This document shows positions 1 through 5,098 of a stretch of DNA of 6,295 nt, in pieces. The stretch lies in the NCBI GenBank assembly GCA_029062075.1, contig JAIDQW010000465.1, positions 1 to 6,295 on the forward strand. Direction: 5' to 3'. The translations under genes were made by a program, and so were the position numbers. Source of the DNA: Paramuribaculum sp. Lineage in GTDB: Bacteria; Bacteroidota; Bacteroidia; Bacteroidales; Muribaculaceae. Positions within the stretch are counted from its first letter, which is position 1, and each line of letters opens with the position of its first letter. The notes below the pieces were generated by a model that saw nothing but the letters and a program-made list of their open reading frames with translations, made no database searches and had not been told where the DNA came from.

Positions 1-1
1 G

Positions 2-1000
2 TATAGCGAAAAGATACCTAAGTGGAAGCGCAACGGTGGTTATGGAAAGCATGACTGGGTTTACTGTATGCTACTCAATTTCGGAGGAAATGTTGGAATG
101 CACGGCAGGATGAACAGCCTTGTTGACGGTTATTACGAGGCGCTTTCGAGCGAATTCGGGAAAAAGCTGACCGGGGTTGGCTCCACTCCGGAAGGTATAG
201 AGAATAACCCGGTGATGTTTGAGCTGGTTTATGAGCTGCCGTGGAGAGATGAATTCAAGGCGGACACCTGGCTGAAAGGCTATGAGAAAGCAAGATATGG
301 GCTTGATTCTGTTCCGGCTGATATTGATGAGGCTTGGACGGCACTCTTTAACACCGTTTATAACGCCCCAGTTGACTATCGCGGGGAGGGAACGGTGGAA
401 TCTCTTTTCTGCGCCCGTCCACGTTGGGATGCTAAAAGTGCATCGACATGGGGCTCATCGCTGCTATTCTATGACGCCGACAGTACCTCCAAGGCAGCTT
501 CATTGCTTGAAAGGCACTCCGGTAATTCCAATTACGAATATGATGCCATAGATGTGCGTCGTCAGGCTAATGCTGACCGTGGTAACAGGCTGTTGCGAAA
601 GATGGAACAGTTGAAGGCGGACGGTCGCACTGATTCACTGATAAATCTGAGTGATGAGTTTCTGAATCTTATTCTTGAGCAGGATTCGCTCCTGTGCCTG
701 CGACCCGAGACAAGGGTAGATACCTGGCTGGATGCGGCGGCAAAACTTGCGGGGGGAGACAAGGGTGCCAAAGAGTTATACAGACGCAATGCGGCAATGC
801 AAATCACGGTGTGGGGCGACAGTATAGCGGCAAATAGAGGAGGACTGCATGACTACTCTCACAGAGAGTGGGGCGGGATTCTTAAGGAGCTATATTATCC
901 GCGGTGGAAAGCTTTTTTTGACAGCGAACTCCGTGGAGCACCGGCACCGGATTTTTACCGAATGGAGTGCGAATGGGTTGACCGCCGCAGCCGTCATTGA
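2..1000 (+). CDS. Alpha-N-acetylglucosaminidase (GH89, NAGLU family), C-terminal part, 5' end outside window
   Basis: This is the 3' part (332 codons) of a gene that enters from the left edge. The frame is open from base 2, so the ATG at 68 is internal and not the start. GH89 enzymes remove terminal alpha-linked N-acetylglucosamine from glycans such as heparan sulfate or gastric-type mucin. The fragment begins with WVYCMLLNFGGNVGMHG, the counterpart of the human NAGLU stretch WCMLHNFGGN. It continues with STPEGIENN, whose Glu (codon 191-193) aligns with the human catalytic nucleophile E446. The partner catalytic acid lies upstream of the window. The rest is the helical C-terminal domain, including DVRRQANADRGNRLL and the late LYYPRWKAFF motif (human NYYTPRWRLF). 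In Bacteroidales these enzymes are usually exported to the periplasm or surface, but the signal peptide would be outside the window. The gene ends 87 bases before the convergent rpoD stop. The family is secure; the precise substrate is not known from this piece. Confidence 0.93.
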   Translation, partial: YSEKIPKWKRNGGYGKHDWVYCMLLNFGGNVGMHGRMNSLVDGYYEALSSEFGKKLTGVGSTPEGIENNPVMFELVYELPWRDEFKADTWLKGYEKARYGLDSVPADIDEAWTALFNTVYNAPVDYRGEGTVESLFCARPRWDAKSASTWGSSLLFYDADSTSKAASLLERHSGNSNYEYDAIDVRRQANADRGNRLLRKMEQLKADGRTDSLINLSDEFLNLILEQDSLLCLRPETRVDTWLDAAAKLAGGDKGAKELYRRNAAMQITVWGDSIAANRGGLHDYSHREWGGILKELYYPRWKAFFDSELRGAPAPDFYRMECEWVDRRSRH

Positions 1001-1020
1001 TGATTGTTTTCATTATGTTA

Positions 1021-1061
1021 TAAAAAAACGGGAGACAATGCACCGTTGGTGCTGTCTCCCG
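1021..1061 (-). terminator. Rho-independent terminator of rpoD
   Basis: An inverted repeat pairs 1029-1037 (CGGGAGACA) with 1053-1061 (TGTCTCCCG). It is continued inside by GCACC (1040-1044) pairing with GGTGC (1048-1052) around a GTT loop, leaving only a two-base AT bulge. Read on the minus strand the stem is followed at once by seven T residues (1028 down to 1022). It starts 26 bases beyond the rpoD stop codon. On the plus strand the stem follows the GH89 stop by 28 bases, but the bases after it are T-poor, so it is at best a weak terminator for that gene. Confidence 0.9.
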
Positions 1062-1086
1062 AATAAAATCTTGTGTAAAATACCTT

Positions 1087-1947
1087 TTACTGACCGAGAT
1101 ATGTCTTGAGCAATTTGCTCTTCTGTCCCTTAAGGCGGCGTATTGCCTTCTCCTTAATCTGACGTACACGTTCGCGGGTCAGGTCAAATTTTTCTCCTAT
1201 CTCCTCCAGAGTCATCTCCTGGCAGCCGATGCCGAAGAACATCTTGAGAATTTCTCTCTCCCTGTCGTGGAGCTGATGAAGGGCGCGGTCAACCTCTTTA
1301 CTGAGGCTCTCCTGAGTAAGGGTTGAGTCAGCCATAGGTGAATCATCATTGGTGAGAACGTCAAGCAGGCTGTTATCTTCGCCTTCAACAAATGGTGCGT
1401 CAACCGAAATGTGGCGACCGCTAACTTTCATTGTGTCAGCGATTTTTTCAACCGGCACATCAAGTCTCTCTGCAAGTTCCTCGGGTGAGGGACGGCGTTC
1501 ATGCTCCTGCTCGAATTTTGAGAGAGCCTTGCTGATTTTGTTGAGAGAGCCTACCTGATTGAGCGGAAGACGCACAATTCGGCTCTGCTCGGCGAGAGCC
1601 TGAAGGATAGACTGACGAATCCACCACACCGCATAGGAAATGAATTTGAATCCACGGGTTTCGTCAAACTTTTGCGCAGCCTTGATAAGACCGAGGTTGC
1701 CTTCGTTGATAAGGTCAGGCAAACTCAGACCCTGATTCTGGTACTGCTTTGCCACCGAAACTACGAAGCGCAGATTAGCTCTGGTGAGTTTTTCGAGCGC
1801 CCGCTGATCTCCCTGACGAATGCGCTGGGCGAGCTCAACTTCCTCCTCAACAGAGATAAGCTCCTCACGACCAATCTCCTGCAAATATTTGTCAAGAGAT
1901 GCGCTTTCGCGGTTAGTGATTGATTTTGTGATTTTTAGTTGTCTCAT
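1087..1947 (-). CDS. rpoD: RNA polymerase primary sigma factor RpoD (SigA)
   Basis: This is the housekeeping sigma-70 factor that directs RNA polymerase to promoters. At 286 residues it has the short form typical of Bacteroidetes and lacks region 1.1. Region 1.2 is at about 15-45 ([16 protein letters not shown]). Regions 2.1-2.4 run from about 55 to 125, with [17 protein letters not shown], the core-binding [14 protein letters not shown] and the DNA-melting and -10-reading segment [13 protein letters not shown]. Region 3 spans about 130-200, and region 4 about 215-280, with the helix-turn-helix [18 protein letters not shown]. The start is the ATG at 1947. No Shine-Dalgarno sequence precedes it, which is usual for this phylum. 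A TAACTTTG box lies 25 bases upstream and a strong terminator follows the stop, so it is probably transcribed mainly as a single gene. Known Bacteroidetes homologues recognise TTTG/TAnnTTTG promoters, and several such boxes occur in this window. Confidence 0.98.
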   Translation of the reverse strand: MRQLKITKSITNRESASLDKYLQEIGREELISVEEEVELAQRIRQGDQRALEKLTRANLRFVVSVAKQYQNQGLSLPDLINEGNLGLIKAAQKFDETRGFKFISYAVWWIRQSILQALAEQSRIVRLPLNQVGSLNKISKALSKFEQEHERRPSPEELAERLDVPVEKIADTMKVSGRHISVDAPFVEGEDNSLLDVLTNDDSPMADSTLTQESLSKEVDRALHQLHDREREILKMFFGIGCQEMTLEEIGEKFDLTRERVRQIKEKAIRRLKGQKSKLLKTYLGQ

Positions 1948-1972
1948 TAGCTTTGTCTGAGATTTTGGCGTG

Positions 1973-1980
1973 CAAAGTTA
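1973..1980 (-). promoter_or_regulatory. Likely rpoD promoter, -7 box TAACTTTG
   Basis: Read on the minus strand, 1980-1973 is TAACTTTG, an exact match to the Bacteroidetes -7 consensus TAnnTTTG. It lies 25 bases before the rpoD ATG, which predicts an untranslated leader of about 20 bases. A TTTG sits one base upstream of the box (minus strand, 1985-1982). No good -33 TTTG is seen at the usual 19-21 base spacing; the nearest similar sequence (TTTA at 2008-2005) is 24 bases away. Confidence 0.55.
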
Positions 1981-2096
1981 ACAAATTTTTTCGAGATTAT
2001 GCGTTAAAGAACTCGCTATTTTGCACGATATTTTGATAAATAACACCTCAGGGCTGCTATTTATTTTATGAGACGACTTAAAAAATCAAAAAAACA

Positions 2097-2441
2097 TTAT
2101 TTGAAATAAATATCAATAACTTCGGCTATTGCCTTTGCATCTGGGATTGCATGATGGTCAGCCTCCTTTTTGATAAGTTTCTTTACCGCATAGAAATCGG
2201 GATTGCGGCGAGCCTGCTCATCCTGAACATCCTCAATTTCAGGGTCATCGGTGTTAGCTCCGTTTTCAATAACCTCGTCTGAATACTCAATGTCCTTGAA
2301 CATCTCGCTACCGTTTACAATTGTGGTATTCAATGTCGCCGGAATAACCTTGAGCTGCGGATTGATGTCAAAACTGTCGAAATTCTCGATATAACGCTGG
2401 ACTAAAGTGGTTACATACTTTGTAAATTCTTCTCTTGTCAT
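2097..2441 (-). CDS. Conserved-looking hypothetical protein, 114 residues, function unknown
   Basis: I do not assign a function. The frame is open up to an ATG at 2507, but I choose the ATG at 2441. From there the protein begins MTREEFTKYVTTLVQRYIENFDSF, an amphipathic helix like the starts of other short Bacteroidales proteins. The extra 22 residues from 2507 (MQPYGDGRCYSS...) look like translated leader. A helical N-terminal part (1-25) is followed by a segment with beta-strand character (about 28-52, INPQLKVIPATLNTTIVNGSE). Then comes a very acidic linker (about 53-77, DIEYSDEVIEN, DDPEIEDVQDEQ), and a C-terminal part NPDFYAVKKLIKK ... IPDAKAIAEVIDIYF. There is no signal peptide, membrane segment or cysteine, so a cytosolic location is likely. 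It lies on the same strand as rpoD, separated by about 150 bases that contain rpoD's own promoter box, so co-transcription is uncertain. Confidence 0.8.
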   Translation of the reverse strand: MTREEFTKYVTTLVQRYIENFDSFDINPQLKVIPATLNTTIVNGSEMFKDIEYSDEVIENGANTDDPEIEDVQDEQARRNPDFYAVKKLIKKEADHHAIPDAKAIAEVIDIYFK

Positions 2442-2558
2442 AACACTAACAATTAATATTCTATAAACTTTACTACTATAACACCTCCCGTCCCCATAAG
2501 GTTGCATTTTCCTTTATCCAAAAGATTCCGTAATCACTATATCGGATTTAGAAAATAA

Positions 2559-2570
2559 TTTGTAATTTTG
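2559..2570 (+). promoter_or_regulatory. Promoter-like TTTG-TAATTTTG box before RNA A
   Basis: TAATTTTG at 2563-2570 matches the Bacteroidetes -7 consensus TAnnTTTG exactly and is preceded without a gap by TTTG. It lies four bases before the first paired base block (GGACTCC) of RNA A, so transcription would begin close to 2575. No TTTG is found at the normal -33 distance. The same 8-mer occurs at the same distance before RNA C. Confidence 0.5.
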
Positions 2571-2574
2571 TGGT

Positions 2575-2631
2575 GGACTCCTGATACTGCATATAGGCTG
2601 GAAACCGGCTCGCAGGTAGGGAGTCTTTTTT
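2575..2631 (+). ncRNA. Candidate small structured RNA A (paralogue of RNA C)
   Basis: No protein is encoded here, but the sequence folds compactly. P1 pairs GACTCC (2576-2581) with GGAGTC (2620-2625). A five-base linker TGATA follows. P2 pairs CTGC (2587-2590) with GCAG (2612-2615). The unpaired ATATAG (2591-2596) leads into an apical hairpin GCTGG-AAA-CCGGC (2597-2609, one G-U pair), followed by TC. Four bases (GTAG) separate P2 from the 3' arm of P1. Six T residues (2626-2631) follow P1 directly, so P1 can also act as an intrinsic terminator stem. A TAATTTTG box lies just upstream. The unit is therefore a self-contained transcript of roughly 55 bases. RNA C at 2951-3004 has the same plan with compensatory base changes. 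I do not recognise the family; a small regulatory RNA is more likely than a riboswitch, because no gene follows within reach. Confidence 0.65.
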
Positions 2632-2708
2632 ATTGCAAACCTAAATAACCAAAATCACTCCGAAGAATCTGAATATCCCCGATTCTGGTGTTTTAATATG
2701 GTAAATAG

Positions 2709-2720
2709 TTTGTAATTTAG
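2709..2720 (+). promoter_or_regulatory. Promoter-like TTTG-TAATTTAG box before RNA B
   Basis: TAATTTAG (2713-2720) differs by one base from TAnnTTTG and is preceded directly by TTTG (2709-2712). Bases 2704-2720 match 2554-2570 before RNA A at 15 of 17 positions, and the two boxes are exactly 150 bases apart. No clear -33 element is visible. Its reality depends on whether RNA B is made. Confidence 0.35.
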
Positions 2721-2724
2721 GGTG

Positions 2725-2797
2725 ACGACAACGCTATTATGGCTGAGTCCTCAAAATGCGCCGGGGGGCTCTTAGGGAGTACCCGGCTTACTTTTTT
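2725..2797 (+). ncRNA. Candidate small RNA B with GC-rich terminator hairpin
   Basis: This is a GC-rich island in an AT-rich, gene-free stretch, starting just after a near-consensus -7 box. Its 3' half folds into a strong hairpin. GCCGGG (2760-2765) pairs with CCCGGC (2782-2787), and an inner CTC/GAG stem (2769-2771 with 2777-2779) closes the loop TTAGG. TTAC and then six T residues (2792-2797) follow, so this works as an intrinsic terminator. The 5' half (2725-2758) has no strong fold that I can see and contains GAGTCC (2745-2750), complementary to the GGACTC that starts RNAs A and C. Scattered similarity to RNA A (GGCTG, GGCTC, TAGGGAGT in the same order) hints at distant relation, but the plan is not the same. 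The start is estimated from the box. A bare terminator is the main alternative, but no gene precedes it. Confidence 0.45.
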
Positions 2798-2817
2798 GTT
2801 TAGAAACCATGCCAATC

Positions 2818-2853
2818 ATTCTCTTCCTAATTAGATGCAAGAGAATAATTTTT
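2818..2853 (+). repeat. Short inverted repeat, weak terminator-like
   Basis: ATTCTCTT (2818-2825) and AAGAGAAT (2839-2846) form a perfect 8-bp stem around a 13-base loop, followed by AATTTTT (2847-2853). The stem is AT-rich and the T-run is not adjacent, so termination would be weak. It lies between RNAs B and C and could mop up read-through from B. The rest of 2798-2912 shows nothing I can name. Confidence 0.25.
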
Positions 2854-2915
2854 ACAGTTGAACATTGGTAGTGATATGTCTGCTATGCAGTCTTGTAAAA
2901 ATTACGGACTCATTT

Positions 2916-2946
2916 TTTGCATCTTATAAATTAATGAATAATTTTG
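2916..2946 (+). promoter_or_regulatory. Promoter of RNA C: TTTG, 19-base spacer, TAATTTTG
   Basis: TTTG at 2916-2919 and TAATTTTG at 2939-2946 are separated by 19 bases, an exact match to both boxes and the spacing of the Bacteroidetes housekeeping promoter (TTTG, 19-21 bases, TAnnTTTG). RNA C begins four bases after the -7 box, the same offset as in RNA A. This is the most complete promoter in the window. Confidence 0.72.
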
Positions 2947-2950
2947 TAGT

Positions 2951-3004
2951 GGACTCTTGTTTCCACATATAGGCCCGCTTGGCTTGTGGGATGAGAGTCT
3001 TTTT
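2951..3004 (+). ncRNA. Candidate small structured RNA C (paralogue of RNA A)
   Basis: It has the same architecture as RNA A at 2575-2631. P1 pairs GACTCT (2952-2957) with AGAGTC (2994-2999). The five-base linker is TGTTT. P2 pairs CCAC (2963-2966) with GTGG (2986-2989). The identical unpaired ATATAG (2967-2972) follows, then an apical hairpin GCC-CGCTT-GGC (2973-2983), a two-base TT and a four-base linker GATG. Five T residues follow P1 directly (3000-3004). Compared with A, one P1 pair and two P2 pairs change on both sides and keep pairing, which argues for a selected structure. The promoter upstream is complete, so this is probably an independent transcript of about 54 bases. The four-helix-bundle gene starts 175 bases downstream but has its own promoter, so a cis-leader role is less likely. 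I do not recognise the RNA family. Confidence 0.7.
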
Positions 3005-3102
3005 ATTCACAAGTATTTTCTTGCGAATAGAAACAATTAAAAGGTACTTTATTATATATCCAGACATTCTTAGTCCCTTTCTGCATCTATATTCATACGT
3101 AG

Positions 3103-3134
3103 CTTGACAGGTTTGTCTTTTCTTTGTACTTTTG
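3103..3134 (+). promoter_or_regulatory. Promoter of the four-helix-bundle gene
   Basis: TACTTTTG at 3127-3134 matches TAnnTTTG exactly. CTTG at 3103-3106 sits 20 bases upstream as a near-match to the -33 TTTG. TTTG (3123-3126) directly abuts the -7 box, as in the boxes before RNAs A and B. Transcription would start near 3140, giving a leader of about 40 bases that ends in an A-run just before the ATG at 3180. Confidence 0.65.
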
Positions 3135-3179
3135 TATAGCAATCACCTTTTTAACACTCCACCAAAAACTTAAAAAAAA

Positions 3180-3779
3180 ATGACCTCAACAGATTTCATA
3201 ATTTCGAAAGGTGATTATCGTGGGCTTATTGTCTTTAAAAAGGGGGAATGTATATACGACCTCACTTATCACTTTACCCATAGATTCTACAATCAAGGGG
3301 ATCGAACCATAGATCAGATGATACAGGCCGCACGAAGTTGTAAACAAAATATTATCGAAGGATCGGCAGCTTCTAAAACCTCGCGCGAAACTGAAATAAA
3401 ACTTTTCAATGTAGCAAAGGCGAGCCTTGATGAATTGTTGGCTGACTATGAGGATTATCTAAGGGTCAGGAATTTAAGGACATGGGATGAGAGTAAACAA
3501 ATTGAGGTAAGAGAGTTTTGTAAGACCCACAATGACTCATCTCTTTACCGGGAGGTCGCTCCAAAACGCGATGATGTGACTCTTGCGAATCTTGCTATCA
3601 CTTTAATCCATCAAGAGATATTCTTGCTTAACAGACTGGTTGAGCGAGCAAAAAAAGATTTTCTTGAAAGAGGGGGCATTCGCGAAGAGATGACTCGAGC
3701 GCGGATAGCCTATCGTAATGAGAAAGTTGGGAATAATGGGAATTATGAGAATAATGGGAATGAAGGAAGAATACCATAG
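3180..3779 (+). CDS. Four-helix-bundle suffix-domain protein
   Basis: This 199-residue protein resembles the S23/four-helix-bundle family found across Bacteroidetes. Residues about 14-95 carry the family signature: an initial LIVFKKGECIYDLTYHFTHRF, then RTIDQMIQAARSCKQNIIEGS and the long helix ETEIKLFNVAKASLDELLADYEDYL. A further helix at about 132-163 (LANLAITLIHQEIFLLNRLVERA) is followed by the 'suffix' FLERGGIREEMTRARIAYRN (about 161-180), which I recall as the mark of the four-helix-bundle suffix subgroup. Relatives include ribosomal intervening-sequence proteins and the Avd accessory proteins of diversity-generating retroelements, which bind nucleic acid. The role of this subgroup is unknown. 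There is no signal peptide. The last 18 residues (VGNNGNYENNGNEGRIP region) are low-complexity and come from an inverted repeat that runs into the gene. The start is supported by the promoter and the A-rich leader; there is no Shine-Dalgarno sequence. Confidence 0.9.
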   Translation: MTSTDFIISKGDYRGLIVFKKGECIYDLTYHFTHRFYNQGDRTIDQMIQAARSCKQNIIEGSAASKTSRETEIKLFNVAKASLDELLADYEDYLRVRNLRTWDESKQIEVREFCKTHNDSSLYREVAPKRDDVTLANLAITLIHQEIFLLNRLVERAKKDFLERGGIREEMTRARIAYRNEKVGNNGNYENNGNEGRIP

Positions 3780-3817
3780 AGAATCCAAACATTCTCAGCT
3801 TTCCCAAAATTCCCAAC
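3726..3817. repeat. Long imperfect inverted repeat overlapping the 3' end of the four-helix gene
   Basis: The left arm 3726-3752 and the right arm 3791-3817 are inverted copies matching at 22 of 27 positions, with an outer 17-base block (3726-3742 against 3801-3817) matching at 15. Weaker pairing continues inward. The left arm is coding and contains tandem GGGAATaATGGGAAT-type units that encode the Asn/Gly-rich tail; the right arm lies beyond the stop codon at 3777-3779. No T-run follows, so it is not a standard terminator. It could be an mRNA-stabilising hairpin or a miniature repetitive element. Confidence 0.7.
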
Positions 3818-3840
3818 AATTCCACTAAATATAGAAAACA

Positions 3841-3957
3841 ATGAACAATCAAGTAGAAATAAAGTATGACAAAGCTGATAAGACACCTAATCAGTATCGT
3901 ATGACTTCAAATATTTTTGGTATTATTAATTATGGGATTTTGGAATTTTATAGGTGA
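3841..3957 (+). CDS. Possible 38-residue ORF, doubtful
   Basis: An ATG at 3841 opens a 38-codon frame reading MNNQVEIKYDKADKTPNQYR and onward, ending at a TGA (3955-3957). It overlaps the start of the next gene in a different frame. The first 27 residues have ordinary protein-like composition, but the tail (NIFGIINYGILEFYR) is simply the alternative reading of the next gene's start region. No promoter or recognisable domain supports it. It may be a leader peptide, the relic of a larger gene, or chance. Confidence 0.2.
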   Translation: MNNQVEIKYDKADKTPNQYRMTSNIFGIINYGILEFYR

Positions 3958-4144
3958 AATTGCCCTGTTTCGCTGGCTGTTTGGTGAAGAGGATAAAAAA
4001 AGGAATGATAATAAGTATAGAAATCAGTATCATTCCTCTTCTTCACGTTATTATGAGGAGAGGGATTATTCAGGTTGGAGCAATCAGTCTTTTGACGATT
4101 TTCATGAGGAGCAGGACGATTACGATATGATGGATGATTTTTAG
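3932..4144 (+). CDS. Small acidic protein of unknown function, 70 residues
   Basis: I choose the ATG at 3932, giving MGFWNFIGEIALFRWLFGEEDKK at the start. A TTG codon at 3917 would extend the frame by five residues but is less convincing. The protein has two parts: a short hydrophobic, aromatic N-terminal helix (residues 2-18) that could lie on or in a membrane or pack against a partner, and a polar tail rich in Ser, Tyr and Asp ending FDDFHEEQDDYDMMDDF. Short proteins beginning MGF..FIG and ending in an acidic D/F cluster occur in Bacteroidales, from memory, without known function. It lies 24 bases before the secreted phosphatase gene with no promoter box between, so the two probably share a transcript. 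A TATTTTTG box at 3912-3919 would give a leader of only a few bases. Confidence 0.7.
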   Translation: MGFWNFIGEIALFRWLFGEEDKKRNDNKYRNQYHSSSSRYYEERDYSGWSNQSFDDFHEEQDDYDMMDDF

Positions 4145-4168
4145 AATCAATAATCTAAACCAATAATA

Positions 4169-5077
4169 ATGAAAACTACAAGAGGATTTTTGTCCATGAT
4201 AGCATTGCTGACAGCGGTGATGTTTTCGTTTCAAGCCAATGCAGCTAAACCCAAACATGTGATATTCATTGGTCTTGACGGCTGGGGCGGATATTCTATG
4301 CCTAAAGCTGATATGCCTACAGTCAAAGGGCTGATGGATAGCGGTGCATGGACATTGAAAAAACGATCAGTCCTGCCGTCCAGCAGCGCGATAAACTGGG
4401 CATCTCTTTTTATGGGACTCCCGACAGAAGGTCACGGCTACACCGAGTGGGGTAGCAAATCTCCGGAGATTCCACCTATAGATCTTGGTCCCAACGGCAT
4501 GCCCTCCACCATTTTTACTCTGATGAAAGATCAGAGAGCGGAGGAGCCGACAGCCGCAATATATGAGTGGCAGGGGATAGCATATCTTGTTGACACTCTT
4601 GCTATCACTTATCATGCCAATGTTCCTGTTGGAGAAAACAACAACTCATCGGCTATCACAGAAGCTGGCGTGAAACTTATCAAGGATTACAAACCGACGC
4701 TAATGGTAATTACCTACGACAATCCCGACCATGTGGGGCATGCAGATGGACATGACACACAGGCGTACTACGATATATTGAACTATCTTGACGGAGAGAT
4801 TGCGAAGATTATCAGCGCAACGAAGGAAGCGGGAATTTTTGATGATACCGTATTTATCATTACTGCCGATCATGGCGGAACAGGTAAGGGACACGGCGGA
4901 AAAAACCTTGCTGAGATGAACACTCCTTTAATCATGTCGGGCCCCGGAATCAAGCAGGCGGGTGAGTTGAAAGGGGCTTATATGCAGTATGATGTTACAG
5001 CTACAATGGCAACTTTGCTCGGACTTACTCAGCCGCAATCGTGGGTGGGTCGCCCTATCGTGGAGGCGCTTGACTGA
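4169..5077 (+). CDS. Secreted alkaline-phosphatase-superfamily enzyme (phosphodiesterase/nucleotide pyrophosphatase type)
   Basis: This 302-residue protein begins with a Sec signal peptide (hydrophobic core at about 7-20, probable cleavage after ANA at residue 25), so it acts in the periplasm or outside the cell. The metal-binding set of the superfamily is visible: D37 in FIGLDGWGG, probable nucleophile S73 in PSSSAINWASLFMG, D187 and H191 in DNPDHVGHADGHD, D234 and H235 in ITADHGG, and H242 in GKGHGGK. The S73 segment aligns with the PTKTFPNHYSLVTG type of nucleotide pyrophosphatases (PF01663), with Asn76 and Ser79 kept and Ser replacing the usual Thr. This predicts a two-metal (Zn-like) hydrolase of a phosphate or sulfate mono- or diester; the substrate cannot be read from the sequence. 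It is shorter than most family members, having just the core fold. It follows the small acidic gene by 24 bases and ends before a strong terminator. Confidence 0.9.
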   Translation: MKTTRGFLSMIALLTAVMFSFQANAAKPKHVIFIGLDGWGGYSMPKADMPTVKGLMDSGAWTLKKRSVLPSSSAINWASLFMGLPTEGHGYTEWGSKSPEIPPIDLGPNGMPSTIFTLMKDQRAEEPTAAIYEWQGIAYLVDTLAITYHANVPVGENNNSSAITEAGVKLIKDYKPTLMVITYDNPDHVGHADGHDTQAYYDILNYLDGEIAKIISATKEAGIFDDTVFIITADHGGTGKGHGGKNLAEMNTPLIMSGPGIKQAGELKGAYMQYDVTATMATLLGLTQPQSWVGRPIVEALD

Positions 5078-5098
5078 ACTTGCTGAATATAAATAATT

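Noticed and set aside
2442..2507. N-terminal extension of the 114-residue hypothetical protein to an ATG at 2507
   Set aside because: The extra residues are not protein-like, and the ATG at 2441 starts a clean amphipathic helix; the extension covers probable leader.
2739..2834. A 31-codon ORF starting with ATG at 2739 inside RNA B
   Set aside because: It runs straight through the GC-rich hairpin and T-run of the terminator and has no protein-like conservation signal; an RNA explanation fits better.
2575..3004. RNAs A and C as riboswitches or attenuators of a downstream gene
   Set aside because: A has no gene after it, and the gene after C has its own promoter; each ends in a T-run, so free-standing transcripts are more likely, though not proven.
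2924..3142. A 72-codon minus-strand ORF
   Set aside because: It is antisense to RNA C and to the promoter of the four-helix gene, has lysine-rich AT-driven composition and no recognisable domain.
3180..3779. Four-helix-bundle gene as the Avd component of a diversity-generating retroelement
   Set aside because: No reverse transcriptase, template repeat or variable repeat is present in the window, and the C-terminal suffix differs from Avd.
3726..3817. Tandem GGGAAT-like units as a CRISPR array
   Set aside because: Units are only about 10 bases with no unique spacers; they form the arms of an inverted repeat.
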